Positions 17,251 through 25,685 are shown, counted from the stretch's first letter. The stretch is 64,000 nt of DNA from Actinoplanes cyaneus (GCF_016862095.1 NZ_BOMH01000072.1:1-64000); one strand, 5' to 3'. Notes: generated from the letters alone by a model not told the origin. Numbers and translations are program-made.

Positions 17251-17281
17251 GGCGGGGAGGGCTCGCACCGCCCTCCCCGCC
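17251..17281 (+). terminator. Terminator of Roadblock operon
   Basis: A hairpin has 11-bp perfect arms (GGCGGGGAGGG / CCCTCCCCGCC) and a nine-base loop, 33 bases after the third Roadblock gene. There is no T run, which is common in actinobacteria. Confidence 0.75.
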
Positions 17282-17366
17282 CCGGCTCGCGGCCGTCCCG
17301 TCCGGGGGTGGGCACGGTCACGTCGCGAACCCGGTGACCGCGGCCGGGAAACGGCAGCTCGGCGGC

Positions 17367-17372
17367 TAGCAT
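17367..17372 (+). promoter_or_regulatory. -10 element for leaderless DUF2786 gene
   Basis: TAGCAT ends seven bases before the ATG at 17380, with no Shine-Dalgarno between. This fits a leaderless transcript. The -35 is unclear. Confidence 0.35.
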
Positions 17373-17379
17373 TCGAGCC

Positions 17380-18459
17380 ATGTCGGCCCGGGAGATCGTC
17401 GCACGCGTCCGGGCCGGAGAGCTCGACCACGAAACCGCCCTCGACCTGCTCACCGGCGCGCCGGCCGCGGAGACCGACGCGGCGCTGACCGAGGCGCTGC
17501 GAGCGGAGTTCGAGCGGCTGTTCACCGGCGGCTGGCAGCCGGTCGAGCTGCACCGGGCCATCGCGCGGCGCGGCGACCCGATCCAGGGGCGCCTGGTCGC
17601 GGAGGCGGCAGCGGCGTTCATGCTCGGCAAGGAGCCGGTCGACGACGGGTGGCGGGCCCAGGCCGTACAGCTGCAATCGTCTTCCGACGGCCGCCGGCGG
17701 GACCGCATCGCCGTGCTGGACGCCTCCCTCGATCTTCTGCCGGAGCTGCGGCGCCTCCCGGCCATCGAGATCCTGGTCCCACCGCCCGGGACAGCGGCGA
17801 CCACCGTGCATCACCACGCCGACCGGCGGCTCCTCGACCGGGTGCGGGCCCTGCTGGCCAAGGCGGAGGCGACCGACTTCCCGGCCGAGGCGGAAAGCTA
17901 CAGCGCGAAGGCGCAGGAACTGATCACGCGGTACCGGATCGAGGAGGTCACCGCGCCGGCCGCCGGGGTCACCCCGTTCGCCCGGCGGATCGGCGTCGAC
18001 CACCCCTACGAGAACGAGAAGGCCGGCCTGCTCGACGCCGTCTCCCGGGCCAACGGCTGCCGCACGGTCTGGTCACCGGAGCTGGGCTTCAGCACGATCT
18101 TCGGCTTCGACGCCGACATCGACGCGGTCGAGCTGCTGCACACGTCCCTGCTGGTCCAGGCGAACAAGGCGATGACCAGGGACGAGCCGGCCAAGGGCCG
18201 GGCTCGGGTGAAGGCGTTCCGCCGCTCGTTCCTGATCGCCTACGCCATCCGGATCGGAGAACGGCTGCGCGAGGTGACCGAGCACGAGTTCTCCGGGCGC
18301 GGCGACCTCCTGCCGGTTCTGCGCAACCGCGACGTCGAGGTCCGCGCCGCGATGGAGAAGGTCTTCCCGCGCACGGTCCGCGCCCGCACCAGCCGCGTCG
18401 ACAGCCTGGAGGGCTGGGACTCCGGCCGAGCGGCCGCCGACGAAGCACAGCTGCGCTGA
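17380..18459 (+). CDS. DUF2786-domain protein
   Basis: The 359-residue protein carries a DUF2786 helix pair in the middle (LLDRVRALLAKAEATDFPAE, then AQELITRYRIEE). An alpha/beta C-terminal part includes NGCRTVWSPELGFSTIFGF and FRRSFLIAYAIRIGERLREV. DUF2786 has no assigned function; similar proteins are found in actinobacteria and phages. It appears to be a single gene between the Roadblock operon and dusB, probably expressed from a leaderless promoter. Confidence 0.8.
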   Translation: MSAREIVARVRAGELDHETALDLLTGAPAAETDAALTEALRAEFERLFTGGWQPVELHRAIARRGDPIQGRLVAEAAAAFMLGKEPVDDGWRAQAVQLQSSSDGRRRDRIAVLDASLDLLPELRRLPAIEILVPPPGTAATTVHHHADRRLLDRVRALLAKAEATDFPAEAESYSAKAQELITRYRIEEVTAPAAGVTPFARRIGVDHPYENEKAGLLDAVSRANGCRTVWSPELGFSTIFGFDADIDAVELLHTSLLVQANKAMTRDEPAKGRARVKAFRRSFLIAYAIRIGERLREVTEHEFSGRGDLLPVLRNRDVEVRAAMEKVFPRTVRARTSRVDSLEGWDSGRAAADEAQLR

Positions 18460-18521
18460 CAAGCTCTGATCTAACCGCAACGAAATGCCGCTGAGCGAAG
18501 CGAAGCCATCAAGCTCAGGCC

Positions 18522-19655
18522 TCAGCCGCCGGACTCGTCGGTTTCGGCGCCCTCCGGGACGGTGTCGTCGTCGCGGGAATCGAGCCAGCCGTGCGGCAGC
18601 GAGACCTTGCCCGGGGCGTTGATGCGGCCCCGGGGCTGGCCCAGGGACTCGACCGGGAACGGGATCGCCGGGTCCAGCTTGCCGAGCAGGTCGTCGAGCT
18701 CGGCGAGCGACGAGATCATCGCGAGGCTGCGGCGCAGGTCACCGCCGACCGGGAAGCCCTTCAGATACCACGCGACGTGCTTGCGGAAGTCGGCGCAGCC
18801 GTGCCGCTCGTCCTCCAGGGCCTCGACCAGCAACTGGGCGTGCCGGGACATGATCTTCGCGACCTCGCCCAGGGACGGCAGCACCGGCTGGTAGTCGCCG
18901 CCCTTGGTGAACGCGGCCTCCAGGTCGGCGAAGAGCCACGGGCGGCCCAGGCAGCCACGGCCGACGACCACGCCGTCGACGCCGGTGTGCGCGACCATCC
19001 GCAACGCGTCCGAGCCTTCCCAGATGTCGCCGTTGCCCAGCACCGGCACGTCCAGGGCCTGCTTGAGGGTGGCGATCGCGTCCCAGTCGGCCTGGCCCGA
19101 ATACCGCTGCTCGGCGGTGCGCGCGTGCAGCGCCACGGCGGCGACGCCGGCGTCCTGCGCGGTCAGGCCGGCCTCGACGTACGTCAAATGGTCCTCGTCG
19201 ATGCCTTTGCGCATCTTGATGGTGAGCGGGATGCCGAACTCGGCGGCGGCGTCGACGGCCTGCCGCACGATGCGACCGAACAGTTTCCGCCGCCACGGCA
19301 GCGCCGAACCGCCACCACGGCGGGTCACCTTCGGCACCGGGCAGCCGAAGTTCAGGTCGACGTGATCGGCCAGGTTCCGCTCGCCGACCATCCGGACCGC
19401 AGCGGCAGTGACATCCGGGTCCACGCCGTAGAGCTGCAGGCTGCGGAAACCCTCGTCCTCGGCGAACGCGATCATTTTCAGCGTCTTCGGGATCCGCTCG
19501 ACCAGCGCCCGCGTGGTGATCATCTCGCAGACGTAGACGCCGCCGCCCTGCTCCCGGCAGAGCCGCCGGAACGCCACGTTGGTGATCCCCGCCATCGGGG
19601 CGAGGACGACAGGCGGGTTGACGGCGTGGTTGCCGAGCATGAGCGGTGCGGTCAC
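18522..19655 (-). CDS. dusB: tRNA-dihydrouridine synthase
   Basis: The 377-residue FMN enzyme reduces uridines in the tRNA D loop. Family signatures are LAPMAGITNVAFRRLCRE at the N-terminus, NFGCPVPKV (catalytic Cys), TIKMRKGID (phosphate/FMN contact), HARTAEQRYSGQADW and GNGDIW plus GVDGVVVGRGCLGRPWLF. Length fits DusB plus a short acidic tail. Translation starts at GTG 19655. It is a housekeeping gene, transcribed away from the DUF2786 gene. Confidence 0.95.
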   Translation of the reverse strand: MTAPLMLGNHAVNPPVVLAPMAGITNVAFRRLCREQGGGVYVCEMITTRALVERIPKTLKMIAFAEDEGFRSLQLYGVDPDVTAAAVRMVGERNLADHVDLNFGCPVPKVTRRGGGSALPWRRKLFGRIVRQAVDAAAEFGIPLTIKMRKGIDEDHLTYVEAGLTAQDAGVAAVALHARTAEQRYSGQADWDAIATLKQALDVPVLGNGDIWEGSDALRMVAHTGVDGVVVGRGCLGRPWLFADLEAAFTKGGDYQPVLPSLGEVAKIMSRHAQLLVEALEDERHGCADFRKHVAWYLKGFPVGGDLRRSLAMISSLAELDDLLGKLDPAIPFPVESLGQPRGRINAPGKVSLPHGWLDSRDDDTVPEGAETDESGG

Positions 19656-19705
19656 GCGCTCCAGGGTGACACGCCCGGCCCGGCAACCTCGAATCGCCCG
19701 TCCGC

Positions 19706-20035
19706 TTACTGCTGATCGCCCCGCTCGATCAACGTGTGCAGCATCCCGGTCATCGCCTGCACTGAGTCCTTGAGGCCGCTCATGTCAAGCCGGATCCATG
19801 CGATCTCGGTCTCCTGGTTCTTGAGCATCGCGGTGTGCCGGTCGAGGGTCGTCGTGTGCCGGTCGAGGATCGCGGTGTGCCGCTCAAGGGTCGCGGTGTG
19901 AACGGCGAGGGTCGCGGTGTGCTCGGATTGAGTCTTCGCGAGACCTTTGAGCAGCCCGTCCTGAGCCTTCAGCTTCTCGCCGATATCGGCCAGGTCGCGA
20001 TCTTGGCTGGCGCGGAGCTTTTCCTGCTCATTCAT
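19706..20035 (-). CDS. Coiled-coil protein with HTxxL heptads
   Basis: The 109-residue protein is almost entirely helical. Residues from about 47 to 80 consist of five heptads of the form HTxxLxx (HTATLAV, HTATLER, HTAILDR, HTTTLDR, HTAMLKN), with Leu and Thr making a regular stripe. I chose ATG 20035 because GGAGGAG lies five bases upstream; 20059 has poor spacing. No membrane segment is present. Function is unknown; oligomerisation through the coiled coil is likely. Confidence 0.6.
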   Translation of the reverse strand: MNEQEKLRASQDRDLADIGEKLKAQDGLLKGLAKTQSEHTATLAVHTATLERHTAILDRHTTTLDRHTAMLKNQETEIAWIRLDMSGLKDSVQAMTGMLHTLIERGDQQ

Positions 20036-20198
20036 GCGCTCCTCCAGGGTGGGCATCATGCCTCCAGGGGTGAAGAGTAGCCGGTCGGACGACCGGCGAA
20101 GGGGTGTTCACTCTCTGGAGCACTATAGGCGCGGGGCTAGATGTCCCGCGTCACCTGAACGGGTGCATGATCCGCTTGCATCTGACAGAGTCGACGGC

Positions 20199-20681
20199 GT
20201 GACTGAGCAGATGGGTCCGCGCAGGCTGGTGGCCGTGTTCGCCTCGCCGGTCGCGGAGATGCTGAGCCGTTTCGGGATCGAGCTGGGCTTCCAGGTCGTG
20301 GTCGTCGAGCCGGATCCGGCACAGCTCGGGGGCACCCCACGGCCGCACGGCGACCGGCTGGTCAGCGACCTCGGGGCGGCCGGGGCCGACGAGCACACCG
20401 ACATCCTGCTGACCGACCACCACCGGCCGGAGATCGGCGCCCTGCTCGAGGAAGCGCTGGCCGGGAGGTCGCGCTGGATCGGGATCGTCGGGAACCCACG
20501 CCACGAAGGGCCGCACGTGGCGGCCCTTCGTGATCGGGACGTGCCGGGCGAGAAGATCGCCCGCGTGCACCGCCCGGTCGGCCTGAACATCGGCAGCCGG
20601 ACCCCCGCGGAGATCGCAGTGGCGGTGCTGGCCGGCCTGATCGCCGACCGCAACGGCCGCCCGGGCGGTTTCGATTTCTAG
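20199..20681 (+). CDS. XdhC-like Rossmann-domain protein (half length)
   Basis: The 160-residue product matches only the C-terminal Rossmann domain of XdhC/CoxI, the accessory factors that insert sulfurated molybdenum cofactor. Segments are LVAVFASPVAEMLSRFGIEL, ILLTDHHRPEIGALLEEAL, WIGIVGNPRHEGPHVAALRD and HRPVGLNIGSRTPAEIAVAV. The N-terminal XdhC domain and any molybdoenzyme genes are absent here. The GTG at 20199 is tentative. Its TAG interlocks with that of the convergent secreted-protein gene. Confidence 0.75.
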   Translation: MTEQMGPRRLVAVFASPVAEMLSRFGIELGFQVVVVEPDPAQLGGTPRPHGDRLVSDLGAAGADEHTDILLTDHHRPEIGALLEEALAGRSRWIGIVGNPRHEGPHVAALRDRDVPGEKIARVHRPVGLNIGSRTPAEIAVAVLAGLIADRNGRPGGFDF

Positions 20682-21937
20682 GGAATGCTGATGTTGAAGG
20701 TGATCCGGTTGTCGCCCTCGGTCAGGCCCCACAGCCGCGGCGCCGACCCGTTGTAGGACGGCTGGTAGGACAGGTTCTCCAGCCCGCCGTAGACCTGCGC
20801 CTTCTGGTGCGGCGCCTGGCCGGGGACCGCCTTGTGGACGCAGGTCCCGCTGCCACCCGCGCAGGTGCCGGAGAGGAACCAGTTCGTGCCGTCGCTGGCC
20901 ACCCCCTGCATGTGCCAGATCGGCGACACGAAAGCCTCGTCCGCGTGCACCTTGCCGTCCGCGCTGAGCAGCGGCAACGCGGTCGCCGAGCTCATCGGCC
21001 AGCGGATGGCGCGGCCACCGGCCGCGTCGGTCCCCACGTACTCGGCGGAGACCATCGAGTCGCGGTTGCTGCCCCGGCGGTCGAGGCTGATCGCGTTGAG
21101 GCAGGGGCGGACGCCGGTGATCGACGAGCACCCGACGTAGCCACCGGTCGGCGTGTACTCCGGGTAGTACTCGCCGATCTGCGGCAGCACGTACCGGTGC
21201 CAGCGGCCGCTGGGCGCCTTCGACCCGTCGGCGCCGAAGCCGACCTCCTCCTCGGAGCGGGTCATGGCCCAGAGGTGACGCAGGCTGAACGCGTGGAGCC
21301 GGCCGCCGTCGGCCACCAGCAGCGTGTTGCCGTACCAGACGACGCCGTCGGCGTGGTTCCAGTCGAAGGTCCGGAAGTTGTCCACCCCGCCGGTGGAGTC
21401 CGGGACGACGAGGAGCACGTCGCGGAACTTGAGCTTGGCGGTGCTGGTGTAGTCGACGAACGTGAGGCGGGAGAACGCGTTGCTGTCCTGCGGGCCGTGC
21501 CAGCTGGCCACGGCGATCTTCCGGTTCTCCCAGATCAGGTTCGGCTGGGCGTCCCACGAGCCGGTGATGCCCTGCGGGCGCCAGCCCGAGGCCCAGTCGT
21601 CGTCATCGGCGTCCCAGCAGAAGCCGGTCGGGTTCAGCGTCGACACGATGCCGCTGGAGTGGCACAGGCCCCAGGTCGGCGTGAAGTCCTGCGGGCCGTC
21701 GATGGCCGCGCTCAGCGACGCCGCTGGGGTGACCTTCCCGCTCGCCTCGATCCGGCTGACGATGTCGCCGTACCGCTGGAAGCTGTCCGCCGGGTCGAGC
21801 ACGAACGACGACGCGTCGATGGGCGCGAACGCCGCCGCGGCCTCCGCCCGGCCGGGGCCGAGCGCCACCGTGGTCGCGCCGATGAGCACCGACGCCACCG
21901 CTGCCAGCAGGCGCCGCCCCCGAGAGCTCTGTGTCAT
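20678..21937 (-). CDS. Secreted protein of unknown function
   Basis: The 419-residue protein has a typical signal peptide (RRLLAAVASVLIGATTVALG ... AEA-AAAFAP). The mature part is rich in Trp, Gly and Asp with repeated aromatic-strand segments (WGLCHSSGIVSTLNPTGFCW, VVWYGNTLLVADGGRLHAF, YQPSYNGSAPRLWGL), suggesting a beta-propeller-like extracellular protein. Four or more cysteines could form disulfides. I do not recognise the family. It follows the secreted EEP nuclease gene with a 17-base gap, so the two are probably an operon. Confidence 0.65.
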   Translation of the reverse strand: MTQSSRGRRLLAAVASVLIGATTVALGPGRAEAAAAFAPIDASSFVLDPADSFQRYGDIVSRIEASGKVTPAASLSAAIDGPQDFTPTWGLCHSSGIVSTLNPTGFCWDADDDDWASGWRPQGITGSWDAQPNLIWENRKIAVASWHGPQDSNAFSRLTFVDYTSTAKLKFRDVLLVVPDSTGGVDNFRTFDWNHADGVVWYGNTLLVADGGRLHAFSLRHLWAMTRSEEEVGFGADGSKAPSGRWHRYVLPQIGEYYPEYTPTGGYVGCSSITGVRPCLNAISLDRRGSNRDSMVSAEYVGTDAAGGRAIRWPMSSATALPLLSADGKVHADEAFVSPIWHMQGVASDGTNWFLSGTCAGGSGTCVHKAVPGQAPHQKAQVYGGLENLSYQPSYNGSAPRLWGLTEGDNRITFNISIP

Positions 21938-21954
21938 GTACGAACCTTTCCGCA

Positions 21955-22950
21955 TCAGGCGAGCGCCTTGGTGATCCCCACGATCGGGGCATGGTCGGAG
22001 TTGCCGTCCGGGGTGGACGAGGTCAGCGTGTCCTGGTAACCGGTGGTCAGCACGTCGCACGCGGTGAAGCCGGCGCTGGCGAAGATGTAGTCGATCTTCC
22101 CGGGGTCGGTGCCGCCGATCGTCGGCTCGCGGACCGGGTCGCCGGTGGCGTACGCCTTCTCGTCGCACTCGTCGTACTTGTCGTGCAGCGTCTTGAGGTA
22201 GGTGCTCCACTGCCGGGTGTTGAAGTCACCGCCGAGCACCACCTGCGGCGCGTCGGCCGGCCGGTCGAGGACGAAGGTGCCCAGGGTCGCGATCTCCTCG
22301 GCGTACGCGGTCGCCCCGATGTCGCTGTTCACCAGGTGGGTGGTGCAGACCTCGGTGGACCAGCCGGACACCTTGGCGCAGAGCACGGTCGGTGAGCTGA
22401 TCCCGGTCGCGGACGAGCGGGCCTGGTGCGGCACGGGCAGCGGCCGCCGGGTGGTCTGGGTGATCGTGCCGCGCACGGCGATGGCGACCCCGAGTGTTCC
22501 GGCCAGGCCCCCGCGGCAGTCGGAACGCCCGTCCGGGCGCTGCATCTCGGCCCAGGCGGTCGACCATCCCGTGCCGAGCCGGGCCTGGAGTCGGTCGAGC
22601 AGGCTGGTGTTGCCGGCCGTCTGGTTCAGCGCCAGGGGCCCGGAGCAGACCTCCTGCAGCATGACGACGTTGAGCTGCTGGTCGGTCACCAGTCGCAGGA
22701 CCGCGTCGACCTTGAGGTCGGGGGTGTTCCGGTTCGGGCAGTAGGACGACGAGCCGAAGGCGCCGCCCGCCTCGCCGCAGATGTTCCAGCTGACCGCCCG
22801 GATCTGTTCTCCGGCCGCGGCGGCCGCGGCGGCCGGGAGAGCGGGCGCCGGTGGTGCCGGAGGCGCCGAATGGGTCAGCACCGCACCGGCGAGGACGCCG
22901 GCGACGGCCAGGGCCGCGCACAACGGCGCCAGAATTCGATTGATGTTCAC
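21955..22950 (-). CDS. Secreted endonuclease/exonuclease/phosphatase-family protein
   Basis: The 331-residue protein has a signal peptide and an Ala/Pro-rich spacer, then an EEP domain. Active-site motifs are present: N in VSWNICGE, E in MLQEVCSG, H in CTTHLVNSD, D and N in GGDFNTRQWS, and D-H in GNSDHAPIVG. EEP enzymes cleave phosphodiesters of DNA, phospholipids or nucleotides using a metal. Export and the cysteine pairs suggest an extracellular nuclease or phosphodiesterase. It is the first gene of a two-gene operon. Confidence 0.85.
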   Translation of the reverse strand: MNINRILAPLCAALAVAGVLAGAVLTHSAPPAPPAPALPAAAAAAAGEQIRAVSWNICGEAGGAFGSSSYCPNRNTPDLKVDAVLRLVTDQQLNVVMLQEVCSGPLALNQTAGNTSLLDRLQARLGTGWSTAWAEMQRPDGRSDCRGGLAGTLGVAIAVRGTITQTTRRPLPVPHQARSSATGISSPTVLCAKVSGWSTEVCTTHLVNSDIGATAYAEEIATLGTFVLDRPADAPQVVLGGDFNTRQWSTYLKTLHDKYDECDEKAYATGDPVREPTIGGTDPGKIDYIFASAGFTACDVLTTGYQDTLTSSTPDGNSDHAPIVGITKALA

Positions 22951-22965
22951 AGATCGGCAAGCATA

Positions 22966-23003
22966 GTGAAACCGGGCGTCCCGTGGGGGGCGCCCGGTTT
23001 CAC
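22966..23003 (-). terminator. Terminator after glyS
   Basis: A hairpin with 13-bp perfect arms (GTGAAACCGGGCG / CGCCCGGTTTCAC) and a 12-base loop lies just downstream of glyS on its strand. It separates glyS from the secreted EEP operon. Confidence 0.75.
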
Positions 23004-23013
23004 CGACGAGCGA

Positions 23014-24393
23014 TCAACAACCCGGAAGGCGCTTGATCAGGTAGTCCTCGATCTGGTCGAGCGAGACCCGCTCCTGCTTCATGGTGTCGCGGTCCCGCAC
23101 GGTGACCGCGTTGTCGGTCAGCGTGTCGAAGTCCACGGTCACGCAGAACGGCGTGCCGATCTCGTCCTGCCGGCGGTAGCGACGCCCGATCGCCTGCGAG
23201 TCGTCGAACTCGACGATCCAGCGCTTGCGCAGGTTCGCGGAGAGCTCACGCGCCTTCGGCGACAGCTCCGGGTTGCGCGACAGCGGCAGCACCGCGACCT
23301 TGACCGGGGCCAGGCGCGGGTCGAACCGCATGACGGTGCGCTTGTCGACGCCGCCCTTGGTGTTCGGCGCCTCGTCCTCGTCGTACGCCTCGAGCAGGAA
23401 CGCCAGCACCGCGCGGGTGAGACCGGCGGCCGGCTCGATCACGTACGGCGTCCAGCGCTCCTGCTTCTCCTGGTCGAAGTAGGACAGGTCGACGCCGGAG
23501 TGCTTCGAGTGCGTGGACAGGTCGAAGTCGGTGCGGTTCGCGATGCCCTCGAGCTCGGCGAACTCACTGCCACCGAACTGGAAGCGGTACTCGATGTCGA
23601 CGGTCCGCTTCGAGTAGTGCGACAGCTTCTCCTTCGGGTGCTCGTAGAAGCGCAGGTTGCTCTCCGAGAGACCCAGGTCGCGGTACCAGTCCCAGCGCTG
23701 CTGCAGCCAGTACTCGTGCCACTCCTCGTCGCTGCCGGGCGCGACGAAGAACTCCATCTCCATCTGCTCGAACTCACGCGTGCGGAAGATGAAGTTGCCC
23801 GGCGTGATCTCGTTCCGGAAGCTCTTGCCGACCTGCGCGATGCCGAACGGCGGCTTCTTGCGGGCCGCGGTCGCCACGTTCGCGTAGTTCACGAAGATGC
23901 CCTGCGCCGTCTCCGGGCGCAGGTAGTGCATGCCCTCGGTGCTCTCGGTCGGCCCGAGGTACGTCTTCATCAGGCCGTTGAACATCTTCGGCTCGGTGAA
24001 GGTGCCCTTGTTGCCGCAGTTCGGGCAGTTCAGCTCGGACAGCGACGACGGCAGCGAGCCGTGCTTCGCCTCATACGCCTCCTCCAGGTGGTCGGCCCGG
24101 AAGCGCTTGTGGCAGGACTGGCACTCGGTCAGCGGGTCGACGAACGCGTCGAGGTGACCGGACGCGGCCCACACGTCCTTGGCCAGGATCACGGCCGAGT
24201 CCAGGCCGACGATGTCGTCGCGCTGCTGGACCATGGTCCGCCACCACTGCCGGCGGACGTTCTCCTTCAGTTCGACGCCCAGCGGACCGTAGTCCCATGC
24301 CGAGCGGGTGCCTCCGTAGATCTCGCTGGAGGGAAAGACGAAGCCCCGGCGCTTGGCAAGGCTGACAACGGAATCGATGCGGTCGGCAGGCAT
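23014..24393 (-). CDS. glyS: Glycyl-tRNA synthetase (alpha-dimer type)
   Basis: The 459-residue class II synthetase charges tRNA-Gly. It is the single-chain dimeric type of actinobacteria. Visible are FVFPSSEIYGG, WDYGPLGVELKENV, motif 2 (GKSFRNEITPGNFIFRTREF), a zinc-binding insertion with C91/C94 and C123/C126, and a C-terminal anticodon-binding domain (VKVAVLPLSRN). The ATG at 24393 follows GGAG. In mycobacteria glyS also lies next to smtB-zur, which are found 4 kb away here. Confidence 0.97.
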   Translation of the reverse strand: MPADRIDSVVSLAKRRGFVFPSSEIYGGTRSAWDYGPLGVELKENVRRQWWRTMVQQRDDIVGLDSAVILAKDVWAASGHLDAFVDPLTECQSCHKRFRADHLEEAYEAKHGSLPSSLSELNCPNCGNKGTFTEPKMFNGLMKTYLGPTESTEGMHYLRPETAQGIFVNYANVATAARKKPPFGIAQVGKSFRNEITPGNFIFRTREFEQMEMEFFVAPGSDEEWHEYWLQQRWDWYRDLGLSESNLRFYEHPKEKLSHYSKRTVDIEYRFQFGGSEFAELEGIANRTDFDLSTHSKHSGVDLSYFDQEKQERWTPYVIEPAAGLTRAVLAFLLEAYDEDEAPNTKGGVDKRTVMRFDPRLAPVKVAVLPLSRNPELSPKARELSANLRKRWIVEFDDSQAIGRRYRRQDEIGTPFCVTVDFDTLTDNAVTVRDRDTMKQERVSLDQIEDYLIKRLPGC

Positions 24394-24456
24394 GAGTCTC
24401 CTACGCCGGCTGGGTGTCGGCGGGGGTATCGGTGAGCGAAAGGACGAATAGCGAGG

Positions 24457-25002
24457 TTACTCCCCGAGAGAGCACACCTCGAACTCGCCCGTGCTCTGGT
24501 TCTGCCCCAGCTGGGCCTCGGTGTGGTTCACGTCGCCACCGGCGTAGGTGAGGTCGACCGGCACCTCACCGGTCGCCAGATCAAGATCGCCGATGGTGTA
24601 CGACGTGAAGGGCTCCTCCCGGGAGACCCGTGCCTGGAATTCGGTGCGGCTCTCGAACGCCCGCGTGCTGCGGCAGAGGTGCCCGTAGGCCGTGTCGTAG
24701 TCCCCGGCCTTCACCGCGTCGAGGTAGTCGGAGACCACCGCCTGGGCCCGCTCGTTGATCGAACCGTTCAGCGAGAGCCCGAGCCCGATGATCGCGGCCA
24801 GCCCGCCGCCGCAGATCAGCGCCACGATGCCGCCGGCGACGCCGAGCCCTGCCCCGATGCGACGGCCCCGGCCCTCGACGGGCGGCGCCGGGAACGGCGG
24901 ATGGACGCCGGGACCGGGCGGGGGCGGCGGCACGTAGATGCCCGGCGGCCCCTGCGGGGGCGGCGGCGGCGCGTACTGCATGGGCGGTTGACCGTAGGTC
25001 AT
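24457..25002 (-). CDS. Proline-rich single-pass membrane protein
   Basis: The 181-residue protein has a proline-rich cytoplasmic N-terminus of about 45 residues (PPPPPQGPPG), one membrane helix (IGAGLGVAGGIVALICGGGL) and an extracellular domain. That domain begins with AQAVVSDYLDAVKAGDYDTA, typical of NTF2/DUF4878-like exported folds in actinobacteria, and contains two Cys (LCRST, EVCSL). No function can be assigned. It is the last gene before glyS on the same strand. Confidence 0.7.
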   Translation of the reverse strand: MTYGQPPMQYAPPPPPQGPPGIYVPPPPPGPGVHPPFPAPPVEGRGRRIGAGLGVAGGIVALICGGGLAAIIGLGLSLNGSINERAQAVVSDYLDAVKAGDYDTAYGHLCRSTRAFESRTEFQARVSREEPFTSYTIGDLDLATGEVPVDLTYAGGDVNHTEAQLGQNQSTGEFEVCSLGE

Positions 25003-25018
25003 GCGGCAAGCCTAATCT

Positions 25019-25360
25019 TCAGCGCCACGGCTCGGCTGCCCGGTCGCTGCCGGTGATCACGACGGCTTCCCCGGGTGCGGCGCCGGCCAGGGTCTCGAAC
25101 GCGGAGGGCTCGTCCAGCGAGCGCGCGAGCAGCGGCGTCGCGTGCACCTTGACGTCGAAGGCGCCGAGCGCGCGGCGGTAGGCTCCGACGGACTCCCACT
25201 CGGTCACCAGGGTCCAGGCGGTGGTGTCCTCCAGCGCCCGGGTGAGCCGGCCGGAGAGGTAACCGGGGCAGGCGGCGAGGGCGGCGAGCGCGGCGTGTGC
25301 CTGCTCGGTGAACCCGTCCTGCGTGTCCGGCGGGACGACGAAGCGGTTGAGCACCAGCAT
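25019..25360 (-). CDS. Antibiotic-biosynthesis monooxygenase-like (ABM) protein
   Basis: The 113-residue protein has a dimeric alpha/beta ABM fold: LNRFVVPPDTQDGFTEQAHA, then ACPGYLSGRLTRALEDTTAW and LVTEWESVGAYRRALGAFDV. Most such proteins are small heme-degrading or quinol oxygenases, but many have no known substrate. The ATG is at 25360. It precedes the proline-rich membrane protein gene by 16 bases. Confidence 0.8.
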   Translation of the reverse strand: MLVLNRFVVPPDTQDGFTEQAHAALAALAACPGYLSGRLTRALEDTTAWTLVTEWESVGAYRRALGAFDVKVHATPLLARSLDEPSAFETLAGAAPGEAVVITGSDRAAEPWR

Positions 25361-25394
25361 GTGACGAGGGTACGCACTGCCGACGGGAGCCACA

Positions 25395-25649
25395 GTGACC
25401 ACACCCGACCCTTTCCTGCGCCGACTGGCCCGGGTGAACCCGACCATCGCGTTCATCGTGGCGCTGGTCCTGCTGATGGCCGGGCTGTTCCTGCCCGGGG
25501 TGGTGGGCGCGCTGCTGCTGGCCGGGCTGGCCGCCGGGCTGGCCGCGCTGACGTTCACCACCTGGCCGGTGCAGTCGCCGATCACCCGCCTGGTCCGGGT
25601 GGTGCTGCTCACCCTTCTGATGGTCGCCGTGGTCAGCAAGGCGCTGTGA
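25395..25649 (+). CDS. Small two-helix membrane protein
   Basis: The 84-residue protein has a polar start (TTPDPFLRRLARVNPTIAF) and two or three membrane helices (FIVALVLLMAGLFLPGVVGA, ALLLAGLAAGLAAL). It appears to match a widely conserved actinobacterial family (DUF6703 in my recollection). GTG 25395 is the start. It is divergent from the ABM gene by 34 bases. Function is unknown. Confidence 0.7.
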   Translation: MTTPDPFLRRLARVNPTIAFIVALVLLMAGLFLPGVVGALLLAGLAAGLAALTFTTWPVQSPITRLVRVVLLTLLMVAVVSKAL

Positions 25650-25685
25650 CCACCCTGTGAACCACGCGCTGAACCCATGCGCTTT

